Below are positions 9,135 to 20,444 of a DNA stretch of 64,000 nt, in pieces. The notes below the pieces were generated by a model. That model was not told the DNA's origin and ran no database searches. It saw only the letters and a program-made list of their open reading frames with translations. Both the position numbers and the translations under genes were made by a program. Origin of the DNA: Streptomyces sp. NBC_01498 (GTDB taxonomy: Bacteria; Actinomycetota; Actinomycetes; Streptomycetales; Streptomycetaceae); assembly GCF_036327775.1 (NCBI RefSeq), contig NZ_CP109598.1, positions 4,972,001-5,036,000 of the forward strand, read 5' to 3'. How positions within the stretch are numbered: position 1 is the stretch's first letter; each line of letters begins with the position of its first letter.

Positions 9135-9371
9135 GTGGACAAGAAGAACACCCTGCGCGCCGGCGCCCTCGTGGCCGGAACGACGCTGATGACGCTGCTC
9201 ATGTCGTCCCCCGTGCTCGCCGTCAGCCGCGACGACGGCGACGACCCGGGTCCGGGCCTCACCGTGGCCGAGACCCTCGGTCTGTACGTGGCCATGCCGC
9301 TGGTGATCTTCGCGATCATCGCCGGACTGGTGGTAGTCCTCGACAAGTCCCGCAAGCAGCAGCGAGCCTGA
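9135..9371 (+). CDS. small membrane protein of unknown function
   Basis: This 78-residue protein has two hydrophobic segments: residues 9-28 (ALVAGTTLMTLLMSSPVLA), which may be a cleaved signal peptide with an ALA-V site, and residues 47-66 (LYVAMPLVIFAIIAGLVVV). A short Asp/Gly-rich loop lies between and a basic tail (DKSRKQQRA) follows. The GTG start was chosen because a TACGTT box lies six bases upstream; earlier in-frame codons run through the malQ terminator. Function is unknown; the topology suggests a short type I membrane protein with a cytoplasmic basic tail. Confidence 0.7.
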   Translation: MDKKNTLRAGALVAGTTLMTLLMSSPVLAVSRDDGDDPGPGLTVAETLGLYVAMPLVIFAIIAGLVVVLDKSRKQQRA

Positions 9372-9599
9372 CACCCAGGGACCGGCTCCCGCGTCCCCCG
9401 CTCTCCCGCAGACGCCGCGCGGCCCAGGTGCCCCGCGGCGCTCCGGCATGTCCGGCCCGGGGCCCGTCGCTCGGGGCGGCGCACGACGCGCGCGTTTCCG
9501 AACCCGTACGGGGTGCGGCCGGCCCGCACATCGTTACGGCGGGCCCGCCCGAACCTCCTGCCCCGCCGAGGGCCACGAACCCGACCGGCCCGTGGCCGG

Positions 9600-9990
9600 A
9601 GCCGGCCCCGCCACGACCGGCCCGCCCGTTCACCCGTACCGACGCGCCCCCGGCGCACCCCGCCTCGGGGGCCGCCACGCCGCGCGCTGCGCCAAACCCG
9701 GGGCTCCCGGACCCGTACGGTGCGGCCCGCCCGTTCACCCGTACCGGCGTGCCCTCGGCGCCCGGCCCGTCCCCGGGGTCCCGCCACGCCGCGCGCCGAG
9801 CCGCGCCGCTCCCGGGGCTCCCGGACCCGTACGGTGCGGCCCGCCTCTTCACTCGTACCGGCGTGCCCTCGGCGCCCGGCCCGTCCCCGGGGTCCCGCCA
9901 CGCCGCGCGCCGAGCCGCGCCGCTCCCGGGGCTCCCGGACCCGTACGGTGCGGCCCGCCCCTTCACCCGTACCGGCGTGCCCTCGGCGCC
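9600..9990. repeat. 114-bp tandem repeat (about 3 copies) in a 0.7-kb intergenic region
   Basis: Two full units (9711-9824 and 9825-9938) and half of a third (9939-9990) are nearly identical. A more diverged, incomplete copy precedes them from about 9600. Each unit contains the palindrome-like segment CCCGTACGG and the phrase TTCACCCGTACCGG. The period is divisible by three, so long frames stay open on both strands, but none has a ribosome site or family resemblance. The region 9372-10095 holds nothing else I can identify. Confidence 0.85.
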
Positions 9991-10095
9991 CACCCGCCCG
10001 AACCTCCGGCTCCGCCGGACCCCGCCCCGCTCACCCGCCCGATACGCACGCGGGGCCGGGGGCGCCCCGTAACGCCGCCCCCGGCCCCCTCGCCG

Positions 10096-12666
10096 TCAGG
10101 CCGACGTGGTGTCCGCCGTTCGGGCGCGCAGGGCGCGCTCGACGCCGGCGCGGGACTCCGACATCAGACGCCGCAGCGCCGCGTTCGGGGCCGCCGAGGC
10201 CAGCCACGCGTCCGTGGCCTCCAGCGTGGCCTCCGCGACCTGGAGCGACGGGTACAGGCCGATCGCGATCTGCTGGGCCATCTCGTGGCTGCGCTGGTCC
10301 CACACGTCCTTGACCGCCGCGAAGTACTTCTCCGTGTACGGCGCGAGCAGTTCGAGCTGGTCCGTCTGGACGAAGCCGCTGATGATCGCTTCCTGAAGCG
10401 CGTTGGGGAGCTTGTCGGACTCCACGGCCGACGCCCACGCCTCGGCCTTCGCCTCCTCGGTCGGCCGCGCCGCGCGGGCCGTCGCCGCGTGCCGCTCGCC
10501 CGCCGCCGTGCGGTCGCGCTCGTACTCCGCCGCGATCTCCTCCTCGTCGTGCAGCCCGACCGCCGCCAGCCGCTCGACGAACGCCCAGCGCAGCTCGGTG
10601 TCCACCGCCAGGCCCTCGACGGACTCCGTACCGTCCAGCAGCCCCTGGAGCACGTCCAGTTGCTGCGGCGTACGGGCCGTCGTCGCGAACGCGCGGGCCC
10701 ACGCCAGCTGGTGGTCGCTGCCCGGCTCCGCCGTGCGCAGATGCGCCAGGGTCGCCTCGGTCCACTGGGCCAGCCCCGCCTCGCGCCACTCCGGCGCCGC
10801 GTACAGGTCCAGCGCGAGCTTCACCTGGCGGTGCAGCGACTGCACCACACCGATGTCGCTCTCCTTGGCGATGCCCGACAGCACCAGCGCCAGGTAGTCA
10901 CGGGTGGCCAGTTCGCCGTCGCGTGTCATGTCCCAGGCCGACGCCCAGCTCAGCGCGCGCGGCAGCGACTCGGTGAAGTCCCCGAGGTGCGCGGTCACGA
11001 CCCGCAGCGATTCCTCGTCCAGCCGGACCTTCGCGTACGACAGGTCGTCGTCGTTGAGGAGGATCACCGCCGGGCGCGGGGTGTTCTCCGGGAACGGCAC
11101 CCGGGTCAGCTCGCCCTCGACGTCCAGCTCGATCCGGCTGGTGCGGACCAGCGCCCCGGCCGCGTCCAGGTCGTAGCAGCCGATCGCGATGCGGTGCGGG
11201 CGCAGCACCGGGGTGCCCTTGGCGCCCGCCGGGAGCGCGGGCGCCTCCTGCCGTACGGACAGGGAGGCCACGCGCCCCGCCTCGTCCAGTTCGATCTCCG
11301 GGCGCAGGACGTTGATGCCGGCCGTTTCCAGCCACGCCGTCGACCAGGTCTTCAGATCACGCCCGGAGGTCTCCTCCAGCGCGCCCAGCAGGTCCGACAG
11401 GCGCGTGTTGCCGTACGCGTGCGCCTTGAAGTACGCCTGCACGCCCCGGAAGAACTCGTCCTGCCCGACATAGGCGACGAGCTGCTTGAGGACGGAGGCG
11501 CCCTTCGCGTACGTGATCCCGTCGAAGTTGACGATCACGTCGTCCAGGTCGCGGATGTCCGCCATGATCGGGTGCGTCGACGGAAGCTGGTCCTGCCGGT
11601 ACGCCCAGGTCTTCATCGAGTTGGCGAACGTCGTCCACGACTGCGGCCAGCGCGAGCCCGGCGCGTGCGCCAGGCAGGCGATCGAGGTGTACGTCGCGAA
11701 CGACTCGTTCAGCCACAGGTCGTTCCACCACTCCATGGTGACCAGGTCGCCGAACCACATGTGCGCCAGCTCGTGCAGGATCGTCTCGGCGCGGGTCTCG
11801 TACGCCGCGTCCGTCACCTTCGAGCGGAAGACGTACTGGTCGCGGATGGTGACGGCGCCCGCGTTCTCCATCGCGCCCGCGTTGAACTCGGGCACGAAGA
11901 GCTGGTCGTACTTGGCGAACGGGTACGCGTAGTCGAACTTCTCCTGGAACCAGTCGAAGCCCAGCCGCGTGACCTCGAAGATCGCGTCCGCGTCGAGGTA
12001 CTCGGCGAGCGAGGGCCGGCAGTAGACGCCCAGCGGGACCGACTGACCGTCCTTCTCGTACGTGCTGTGCACCGAGTGGTACGGGCCGGCGATCAGCGCG
12101 GTGATGTACGTCGAGATCCGCGGCGTCGGCTCGAACCGCCACACGTTCGACTCGGGCTCCGGCGTGGGGGAGTTGGAGATCACCGTCCAGCCCTCGGGGG
12201 CCGTCACGGTGAACCGGAACGCCGCCTTGAGGTCCGGCTGCTCGAAGGAGGCGAACACCCGGCGCGCGTCCGGCACCTCGAACTGCGTGTACAGGTACGC
12301 CTGCTGGTCGACCGGGTCGACGAACCGGTGCAGCCCCTCACCGGTGTTGGTGTACTCGCACTCGGCGGTCACCGTCAGCTCGTTCGCGCCCTGCCGCAGC
12401 CCCGGCAGCGCGATGCGCGAGTCCCGGAAGACCGAGGCCGCGTCCAGCGTCTCGCCGTTCAGCACCACCTGGTGCACGGCGGGGGCCACCAGGTCGATGA
12501 AGGTCTCCGCCCCGGCCTCCGCGCTCTCGAAGCGCACCGTCGTGACGGACCGGTAGGTCCCGCCCTCCTGCGCGCCGCTGAGATCGAGGTCGATCTCGTA
12601 CGAGTCAACGGTGAGGAGGCGCGCCCGCTGCTGCGCCTCTTCACGGGTCAGATTTGTGCCAGGCAC
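10096..12666 (-). CDS. pepN: aminopeptidase N (M1 family)
   Basis: This 856-residue cytoplasmic zinc aminopeptidase removes N-terminal residues from peptides. The start GTG (VPGTNLTREEAQ) is preceded by GAGGAG nine bases upstream; the long open frame further upstream runs through asd and is ignored. The substrate-binding motif GAMEN lies near residue 264 and the zinc site HELAH near 297-301, with the third ligand in LNESFATY near 320. The C-terminal ERAP1-like helical domain fills the rest. A close paralog lies at 17754-20444. A hairpin separates it from asd upstream. Confidence 0.96.
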   Translation of the reverse strand: MPGTNLTREEAQQRARLLTVDSYEIDLDLSGAQEGGTYRSVTTVRFESAEAGAETFIDLVAPAVHQVVLNGETLDAASVFRDSRIALPGLRQGANELTVTAECEYTNTGEGLHRFVDPVDQQAYLYTQFEVPDARRVFASFEQPDLKAAFRFTVTAPEGWTVISNSPTPEPESNVWRFEPTPRISTYITALIAGPYHSVHSTYEKDGQSVPLGVYCRPSLAEYLDADAIFEVTRLGFDWFQEKFDYAYPFAKYDQLFVPEFNAGAMENAGAVTIRDQYVFRSKVTDAAYETRAETILHELAHMWFGDLVTMEWWNDLWLNESFATYTSIACLAHAPGSRWPQSWTTFANSMKTWAYRQDQLPSTHPIMADIRDLDDVIVNFDGITYAKGASVLKQLVAYVGQDEFFRGVQAYFKAHAYGNTRLSDLLGALEETSGRDLKTWSTAWLETAGINVLRPEIELDEAGRVASLSVRQEAPALPAGAKGTPVLRPHRIAIGCYDLDAAGALVRTSRIELDVEGELTRVPFPENTPRPAVILLNDDDLSYAKVRLDEESLRVVTAHLGDFTESLPRALSWASAWDMTRDGELATRDYLALVLSGIAKESDIGVVQSLHRQVKLALDLYAAPEWREAGLAQWTEATLAHLRTAEPGSDHQLAWARAFATTARTPQQLDVLQGLLDGTESVEGLAVDTELRWAFVERLAAVGLHDEEEIAAEYERDRTAAGERHAATARAARPTEEAKAEAWASAVESDKLPNALQEAIISGFVQTDQLELLAPYTEKYFAAVKDVWDQRSHEMAQQIAIGLYPSLQVAEATLEATDAWLASAAPNAALRRLMSESRAGVERALRARTADTTSA

Positions 12667-12742
12667 CCGGTCATCTCCTCGGATCGGTACGTTTTCGCCC
12701 ATCCTTCCATGCGGACCCGGTCGACCGCCCGGCGGTAAAACG

Positions 12743-12772
12743 CCGGGCCCCGCGCGGTCGCGCGGGGCCCGG
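12743..12772 (-). terminator. terminator after asd
   Basis: A 14-bp perfect stem (CCGGGCCCCGCGCG) with a two-base loop lies 44 bases past the asd stop and upstream of pepN. Confidence 0.75.
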
Positions 12773-12815
12773 GAGTCTGTCGGCGGATGTCCGGCGGATG
12801 TCCGGCGGGTGCCGG

Positions 12816-13853
<1,038 letters not shown>

Positions 13854-14014
13854 CTACGTACCTGCGGCCCGGGTGCCGCGTCCATGATGCGTCTGACCGA
13901 ACCCGCCTTGTCCAATCCGTTCCGCAGGTCGGGACGGGTGCGGCATCGGTCACACCAACGGGTGCACCGGGCGCACGGGCGGCGCCGGGGACACAGGTAA
14001 GGGGCGGGCGCCGG

Positions 14015-14068
14015 GACACACGTAAGGGGCGGGCGCCCTCGCGGACGCCCGCCCCCTTCGTACGTGTC
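14015..14068 (-). terminator. terminator after the S8 protease gene
   Basis: A long stem (GACACACGTAAGGGGCGGGCG pairing with the segment ending at 14068, minor mismatches) follows the protease stop by about 30 bases. Its left arm is one of two 26-bp near-identical direct repeats (about 13985-14037). Confidence 0.7.
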
Positions 14069-14100
14069 ACTTCCTTACGGAACCCGTCACGGCGGGACCG

Positions 14101-17100
14101 TTACGGAAGGACCTTCTCGATCACGACACTGCCGGTGCCCGCGGCGGTACCGCGCGCGTTCAGCAGCCGCACCTCGCCGAAGAACTGACGTCCCTCGGGA
14201 GCCGCGCCGGCCACCGTCACCTCGGCGGAGACCTCCGCCGAAGCGCCGTTGGCGAGCTTGACCGGAGCGTCGCCGACCGTGACCTCGCCGAGCGAGGCCG
14301 AGTAGAAGACGTCACGGTAGTCGTACGCGGTGGTCCCGGCCGGAACCGAGTAGCCGTCCACCACGAAGGTGTAGACACCGGCTGCCGGCGAGACCAGGCT
14401 GACGGCCTCCTCGGAGTCCCCGTCGGCCGCCTGGCCGACGAGCACGCCGTCCCGGAAGACCGAGAGGTCCAGGTCGGCCGCAGCGTCGGAGACGCCGCCG
14501 ATGGCGACGTCCAGACGCTCGACGCCCGCACCGATGGTGACGGTCGTCTCCTGGCTCTCACCGTCGGCGATCGTCGGCCGGCCGACCTTGGCCGAGCCGA
14601 GCGAGCCGCCCGCGAGCTTGCCGTCGATGGCGGCGCCACCGTTGGTCACGGTCCACTCGACCGGGGAGGGTGTACCGATCTTCGCCTCGGGCAGCGTGGT
14701 GACCGCCGGGTCGAAGGTGGCACCGAGCACGCTGACATCCAGCTTGTACGGGTTGTTGAGCAGCGGCGACGTACGACGCGACTCGACCTCGATCTCCCAG
14801 ACGCCCGGCGTCGGGTCCGTGTACGAACGCAGGTCCGGACGGCAGGTGTTGGCCGGGTTGTTGTAGTTCGGGTAGCAGTTGATCGTGGCGCTGTCCTCCA
14901 TCTGCACACCCTGCGGGTGGAGGCTGATGAAGCGGGTCTGGCTGCCCGCCGCGAGTCCGCCGAGCGCGACCTCGAGGGTCTTGGCGCCCTCGGGGACGGT
15001 GACGAAGTACGACGCGGTCTCGTTGCGCTCGGTCGAGCCCAGCGACGAGTACGCGAAGGACGGCGCGGCCAGCTTCTTGGAGACGACCACCGTGGCGAGG
15101 ATCTGCTTGTCCACACCGGTGGTGGCGGTGTCGTCCAGCTCCAGGATGGCGCTGTGCGCGCCGGCCTGGTCCGCCTTGGCCTGCACGGTCACGGTGACCG
15201 GCTGGTTCTTCGGCAGCTTGACCTTCTTGCTGCTGAGCAGCTTGAAGGTGCCGTCGTTGTACTTCCAGTTCAGCGAGTGCTGCACCAGGCCCGCGGGACC
15301 GGTGGTACGGGTGACCGTGACGTCGTACGTCCGGCCCTTGCCGGCCTGGAGGCCACCCTCACGGTCGTACAGACCCTGGCCGAAGCCCGGGGTCTTCAGC
15401 GCGAAGTCGATCGAGGTGTCGACCGGCGCCTTGACGTTGTACTCGTACGCCTTCGCGCCGTCCTTGATCGCGTCCCACGCGCCGACGACGTCGATGAGAC
15501 CGGCGCCCTGCTCGTGCGCCTTCTTGCCGGCGATCTTGGTGGCGGTCGAGGTGAGCGCCGTCCGCAGCTTCGCGGGGGTCAGCTCGATCCCCTTCTGCTT
15601 GGCGGCGGAGAGCAGCAGCGCGCTGGCTCCGGTCGCCTGCGGGGAGGCCATCGAGGTGCCCTGGAGCATCGAGTAGCCGGACGGCAGCGAGTAGCCGGCC
15701 TCGGCCACGGGGCCGCCGGCGGTCCACGTCTGCGTGGTGTTGATGGCGGCGCCGGGGGCCGAGATGATCGGCGCGAAGCCACCGTCCTCACGCGGTCCGC
15801 GGGCGGAGAACGGCATCATGTCGTAGTCGGTCGTGACGACCGAGCCGTAGTTGGCCGCCCAGGTCTCCTTGGAGATCGTGGCGCCGACGGAGATGACCTT
15901 GTCCGCGACCGCGGGGTCGCTGATGGTGTTGGTGCCCGGACCGTCGTTGCCCGCCGAGATGATCAGCTGGACGCCGTAGGTGTCGATGAGCCGGGTGTAG
16001 AGCTCGGCGCGGGCGTTGTTGCCGTCGTTGAGACCGGGCAGTCCGCCGATGGACATGTTGACGATGTCCACGCCGCGCTCGATGACGAGGTCCGCCATGC
16101 CCTCGGTGAGGGCGATGTTGGTGCAGCCGCCGCTCCAGGTGCAGGCGCGCGAGGAGACCAGCTTGGCGCCGGGCGCCGCGCCGTTCATCTTGCCGCCGAA
16201 CAGGCTGTTGGCCGCGGTGATGCCGGCCACGTGCGTGCCGTGCGAGCCCTCGATGACACCGATGTTGACGTAGTCCGCCTTGGCACCCGCCGCGTTGTAG
16301 ACGACGTCCTCACGGACCTCGACCACGAACGGGATGCTCTCGACGATCTCCGTCTTCGGGTTGTCCTCGCCGAAGTGGCCGATCTGGAAGCCGTTGCGGT
16401 ACGGCTTCATGATCGTGTCGTTGCCGAACTTGGCGTCGTTGTTCAGGTCGATGCGCACGGTCCGGGTGCCGGCGTCGTACAGCATCGCCCACACGTCGGT
16501 CGTGTCACCGTCGCGGTTCAGGTCCCCGGCCATGTCGCCGCCGCGCGTCGCGGACTCGGCGAACAGGTTGAACTTGTAGTTGCCGGCGGGGGCCGTGTAC
16601 GCGCGGTTGTTGACCGTGAACGACGGGCCCTTGACGTCGAACTGCATCTGACGCCAGGTGCCGTCACCGTCGGCCACCGGGTCCGTCGCCGTGACCCAGT
16701 CGACGATCTTGCGCTCGCCGGTGGTGGTCTTCTGGAGCGCCGGGTGACCCAGGTCGATGCCCGAGTCGAGGATGCCGATGGTGACCCCTCGGCCGTCGGC
16801 CTTCGGGTTCTCCTTGACGAAGTCCACCGCACCGGTCTCGAAGGACGGGTTGTACGGGTTCTTCGCGGGGGTGTTCTTGCCCGGCGCCGTCGAGGCGGCG
16901 GCGCCCTGGGCCTTCGCCGCGCCCTTCACCGTGTCGGCGGCGGGCGTCGGGTCGTCCAGTTCGATCTCGTGCTTGAGGTCGATGCCGTGCACGGAGGAGA
17001 GCTTCTGCGCCGCCTTGAGCGCGGCCTCGGCCTTGCCCGTGGGCAGGGTCGCCCGTACGTAACCGAGCTGGTCGTACGTCTTGCCGACCACGGCGCCGGA

Positions 17101-17403
17101 GACGGCGTCGAACTGGTCGGCGACCTGCTCGGTCTGGCCCGGGGCCGTCGCCACCATGACGGTGACGTTCTTGTCGCCCTCGGCGACGGCCTTGTCGAGC
17201 AGGTCGACGTCGGCCGAACCGAGCTTCTCAGTGGCGGACTTGGCGGATTTCACTGGAGCGGAGGCGGCCGGGTCGTCGGCAGCCGGCGCGGCGAGGACGG
17301 GCATCGCGCCGGTGGCTATCAGCGCGGCGACCAGGCCGGTGGCGGCGGCGATCCGAGCCACCCGTCTCGGCCCGGATTTGGAGCTCTCGGATTCGGAGGT
17401 CAT
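14101..17403 (-). CDS. secreted subtilisin-like serine protease (S8)
   Basis: About 1100 residues. The start at 17403 was chosen because it gives a signal peptide (RIAAATGLVAALIATGAMPVLA). An I9-like propeptide (about residues 50-150, LGYVRATLPTGKAEAALKA) leads into the S8 catalytic domain. The triad is Asp in GILDSGIDLGHP (near 212), His in GSHGTHVAGI (near 389) and Ser in GTSMASPQA (near 583). An insertion of about 100 residues lies between Asp and His. The C-terminal 450 residues form beta-rich domains, including a PPC-like segment (ASYFVTVPEGAKTLEVALGG). The gene sits between two aminopeptidase N genes, suggesting a protein-to-amino-acid degradation neighbourhood, although secretion separates the compartments. 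Confidence 0.93.
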   Translation of the reverse strand: MTSESESSKSGPRRVARIAAATGLVAALIATGAMPVLAAPAADDPAASAPVKSAKSATEKLGSADVDLLDKAVAEGDKNVTVMVATAPGQTEQVADQFDAVSGAVVGKTYDQLGYVRATLPTGKAEAALKAAQKLSSVHGIDLKHEIELDDPTPAADTVKGAAKAQGAAASTAPGKNTPAKNPYNPSFETGAVDFVKENPKADGRGVTIGILDSGIDLGHPALQKTTTGERKIVDWVTATDPVADGDGTWRQMQFDVKGPSFTVNNRAYTAPAGNYKFNLFAESATRGGDMAGDLNRDGDTTDVWAMLYDAGTRTVRIDLNNDAKFGNDTIMKPYRNGFQIGHFGEDNPKTEIVESIPFVVEVREDVVYNAAGAKADYVNIGVIEGSHGTHVAGITAANSLFGGKMNGAAPGAKLVSSRACTWSGGCTNIALTEGMADLVIERGVDIVNMSIGGLPGLNDGNNARAELYTRLIDTYGVQLIISAGNDGPGTNTISDPAVADKVISVGATISKETWAANYGSVVTTDYDMMPFSARGPREDGGFAPIISAPGAAINTTQTWTAGGPVAEAGYSLPSGYSMLQGTSMASPQATGASALLLSAAKQKGIELTPAKLRTALTSTATKIAGKKAHEQGAGLIDVVGAWDAIKDGAKAYEYNVKAPVDTSIDFALKTPGFGQGLYDREGGLQAGKGRTYDVTVTRTTGPAGLVQHSLNWKYNDGTFKLLSSKKVKLPKNQPVTVTVQAKADQAGAHSAILELDDTATTGVDKQILATVVVSKKLAAPSFAYSSLGSTERNETASYFVTVPEGAKTLEVALGGLAAGSQTRFISLHPQGVQMEDSATINCYPNYNNPANTCRPDLRSYTDPTPGVWEIEVESRRTSPLLNNPYKLDVSVLGATFDPAVTTLPEAKIGTPSPVEWTVTNGGAAIDGKLAGGSLGSAKVGRPTIADGESQETTVTIGAGVERLDVAIGGVSDAAADLDLSVFRDGVLVGQAADGDSEEAVSLVSPAAGVYTFVVDGYSVPAGTTAYDYRDVFYSASLGEVTVGDAPVKLANGASAEVSAEVTVAGAAPEGRQFFGEVRLLNARGTAAGTGSVVIEKVLP

Positions 17404-17697
17404 CAGCATCCCTGGTTGTGAAAGAGACAGTCCGGAATTCGGTACCGGATGACCGCTCAGCTTGGCCCAAATGACCAGGGTTTGTGGAGAGCTGTCAGGC
17501 TCAGGACATGGCGGTGGCATACATCCGCCACCACACGCATTCCGCCATCGAGGACCAATCGCCTTATATCAGGGCTTCTTTCGACCCGCCCGTGTCCTGC
17601 CCGTGTCCCGCCCGTGCCCTTCCCGTTCCCCGGCGGCGTCCCCTCGGTGGCGCGCTCGCCCGCTCCCTCCACGGCCGCCGCCCGACCGGTCCGGAAG

Positions 17698-17734
17698 GGG
17701 GCGGCCCCGGACCGAACCGGTCCGGGGCCGCCCC
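17698..17734 (-). terminator. terminator after the second pepN
   Basis: A 17-bp perfect GC stem with a three-base loop starts 20 bases after the aminopeptidase stop. The rest of the gap 17404-17753 shows no gene and presumably contains the protease promoter. Confidence 0.8.
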
Positions 17735-17753
17735 GCTCATCCACCCGTAAGGC

Positions 17754-20444
17754 TCAGACCGACGCCGCCCCGGCCGCCGTGTCGCACGCCTGCGCCGCCA
17801 GCCCGCGCGCCAGGTCGTCCCGCGCCTCAAGTACCAGCCGGCGCAGGGCCGGTGGCGCGTCCGGGTGCCCGTCCAGCCAGGCGTCCGTGTCGCGCAGCGT
17901 CTCCGGGCGGTCCTGGAGGCTCGGGTACAGCCCCCGCACCACGTCCATGCCGATCTGGATCGAACGCTCGGCCCACACCCGCCCGATGGCCTCGAAGTAC
18001 TTCGCCGTGTACGGCGCGGTCAGCTCCCGCTGCCCCGGCTGCGCGAAGCCCGCGATCGTCGCCTCCACCAGCGCGTTGGACAGCGCGTCGGACTCCACGA
18101 CAGCCGCCCACGCGCCCGCCTTGACCTCCCCGGACGGCCGCGCGGCCAGGCAGCGGACCTGGTGGCGCTTGCCGGACGCGGTGTCGTCGCGGGCCAGTTC
18201 CGCCGCGATCACCGACTCGTCGGCCAGACCGTGCGCGGCCAGCGGACGCAGGAAGCTCCAGCGCAGCTCCTGGTCGACATCGAGACCGTCGATCTTCGCC
18301 GTGTTCCCCAGCAGGCTCCGCAGCAGCTGGAAGTCGGTGTCCGAGGCGGCCACCGACGCGAAGAACCGCGCCCAGGTCAGCTGGTGCTGACTGCCCGGCT
18401 CGGCCCGCCGCAGCTCGCCCAGCGCGCCCTCCGACAGCGCCCGCGCGCCCGCCTCGCGCCAGTCCGGGGCCGCGTAGTGGATCAGCGCGCCCTGCGCCCA
18501 GGCGTGCAGCATCTGGAGCACACCGATGTCCGACTCGCGCCCGGCGAAACGCAGCACCAGGGCGATGAAGTCCCGGGCGGGCATCAGCGCGTCGCGCGTC
18601 AGGTTCCACAGCGCCGACCAGCACAGCGCCCGCGCCAGCGGGTCGGTCAGCTCGCCGAGGTGTGCGCGCAGCGTGTCCAGCGAGCCCTCGTCGAAACGGA
18701 TCTTGCAGTACGTCAGGTCGTCGTCGTTGACCAGGACCAGATCGGGCCGCTCGGCCCCGGCCAGCTCCGTGACGACCGTGCGCGGCCCGTCGACGTCGAC
18801 CTCCGCCCGCGCGTACCTGACCAGTTCGGCGTCCACGCCCGTACGCCGGTACAGCCCCACGGCCACCCGGTGCGGGCGCAGCTCGGGGTGCGACGCGGCG
18901 GCCTCCTGGAGCACCGCCAGCTCCGTCACGCGCCCCGAGGCGTCGTAGGTGACCGCCGGGGTCAGCGAGTTGACGCCGGCCGTCTCCAGCCAGGAACGCG
19001 ACCACGACCCGAGGTCGCGCCCGGACGTCTCCTCCAGGACCGACAGCAGGTCGCCCAGTTCGGTGTTGCCGTACGCGTGGCGGGTGAAGTAGCGCCGCGC
19101 GCCCTCCAGGAACGCCTCGCGCCCCACGTACGCGACGAGCTGCTTCAGCACCGACGCGCCCTTGGCGTAGGTGATGCCGTCGAAGTTGAGTTTGGCGTCC
19201 TCCAGGTCACGGATGTCGGCCGTGATCGGGTGGGTGGACGGCAGCTGGTCGGCCCGGTACGCCCACGCCTTGCGGTTGTTGGCGAAGGTGACCCACGCGT
19301 CGCCGAAGCGCGTCGCCTCGGCGAGCGACAGCGCGCCCATGAAGTCGGCGAACGACTCCTTCAGCCACAGGTCGTCCCACCACCGCATCGTCACGAGGTC
19401 GCCGAACCACATGTGCGCCATCTCGTGCAGGATGACGTTGGCCCGGCGCTCGTACGACGCCTGGGTGACCTTGCCCCGGAAGATGTACTCCTCGCGGAAG
19501 GTCACACAGCCGGGGTTCTCCATCGCGCCCAGGTTGTACTCCGGCACGAACGCCTGGTCGTACTTCCCGAAGGGGTACGGGTAGTCGAAGTTCTCGTGGA
19601 AGAAGTCCAGGCCCTGCTTGGTCACCAGGAAGATGTCGTCGGCGTCGAAGTGCTTCGCCAGGCCCTTGCGGCACAGCGCGCCGAGCGGGATCTCCAGGGT
19701 GCCGCCGTCGGGGAGTTCCCGCCGGTACACATCGGTGACGTGGTGGTAGGGACCGGCCACGACGGCGGTGATGTACGTCGAGATCGGCCGGGTCTGCTCG
19801 AACGTCCAGACGCCCGTGCTCCCGCCGTCCCCGGTCGGCGCGCCGTTGCTCCAGACCGTCCAGCCCTCGGGCGCGGTCACCTCGAAGCTGAACGGCGCCT
19901 TCAGATCGGGCTGTTCGAAGGTGGCGAAGACGCGGCGGGCGTCGGCCGGCTCGTACTGCGTGTAGAGGTAGACCTCGCCGTCCTCCGGGTCGACGAAGCG
20001 GTGCATGCCCTCGCCCGTACGGCTGTACGCGCACTGGGCGTCCACGACCAGGACGTTGTCCTCGGCCAGGCCGTACAGCGCGATACGCGAACCGTCGAAG
20101 ACGACGGACGGGTCGAGGGAGCGGCCGTTCAGCGTGACCGACGTGACACTCGGCGCCAGCAGGTCGGCGAAGGTCGCCACACCCGGCCGCGCCGAACGGA
20201 AGCGGATCGTCGTCACGGAACGGAAGGTGCGCACCGCGCCCGCACCCGCACCCGCTCCGGCGCTCGGCCCGTCGCCCGTTCCGTCCGGTCCGTCGTCCCC
20301 TCCGGCGCGCGGCCCGCGGCCGGGCACCGCGTCCGGCGCGGCGTCGACCGCCGAGCGCAGGTCGAGGGCGACCTCGTACCCGTCGACGGACAGCAGACCG
20401 GCCCGCTCACGGGCCTCGTCGCGGGACAGATTCTCACCGGGCAC
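17754..20444 (-). CDS. pepN: aminopeptidase N paralog (M1 family)
   Basis: This 896-residue M1 zinc aminopeptidase is closely similar to the enzyme at 10096-12666 (shared YEVALDLR, FEQPDLKA, ISTYITAVVAGPYHHV patterns). GAMEN lies near residue 309, HEMAH near 341 and the third zinc ligand in LKESFADFMG. It differs from the first copy by an insertion of roughly 40 residues near residues 35-75, rich in Gly, Asp, Pro and Ala and containing a GAGAGAGA run. The GTG start at 20444 has AAGGAG six bases before it. Probably cytoplasmic; a duplicated gene with overlapping specificity. Confidence 0.95.
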   Translation of the reverse strand: MPGENLSRDEARERAGLLSVDGYEVALDLRSAVDAAPDAVPGRGPRAGGDDGPDGTGDGPSAGAGAGAGAVRTFRSVTTIRFRSARPGVATFADLLAPSVTSVTLNGRSLDPSVVFDGSRIALYGLAEDNVLVVDAQCAYSRTGEGMHRFVDPEDGEVYLYTQYEPADARRVFATFEQPDLKAPFSFEVTAPEGWTVWSNGAPTGDGGSTGVWTFEQTRPISTYITAVVAGPYHHVTDVYRRELPDGGTLEIPLGALCRKGLAKHFDADDIFLVTKQGLDFFHENFDYPYPFGKYDQAFVPEYNLGAMENPGCVTFREEYIFRGKVTQASYERRANVILHEMAHMWFGDLVTMRWWDDLWLKESFADFMGALSLAEATRFGDAWVTFANNRKAWAYRADQLPSTHPITADIRDLEDAKLNFDGITYAKGASVLKQLVAYVGREAFLEGARRYFTRHAYGNTELGDLLSVLEETSGRDLGSWSRSWLETAGVNSLTPAVTYDASGRVTELAVLQEAAASHPELRPHRVAVGLYRRTGVDAELVRYARAEVDVDGPRTVVTELAGAERPDLVLVNDDDLTYCKIRFDEGSLDTLRAHLGELTDPLARALCWSALWNLTRDALMPARDFIALVLRFAGRESDIGVLQMLHAWAQGALIHYAAPDWREAGARALSEGALGELRRAEPGSQHQLTWARFFASVAASDTDFQLLRSLLGNTAKIDGLDVDQELRWSFLRPLAAHGLADESVIAAELARDDTASGKRHQVRCLAARPSGEVKAGAWAAVVESDALSNALVEATIAGFAQPGQRELTAPYTAKYFEAIGRVWAERSIQIGMDVVRGLYPSLQDRPETLRDTDAWLDGHPDAPPALRRLVLEARDDLARGLAAQACDTAAGAASV

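Noticed and set aside
9316..9993. 225-residue minus-strand frame with 38-residue repeats over the 114-bp array
   Set aside because: Repeats stay open in both strands because the unit length is a multiple of three; no ribosome site or recognisable protein.
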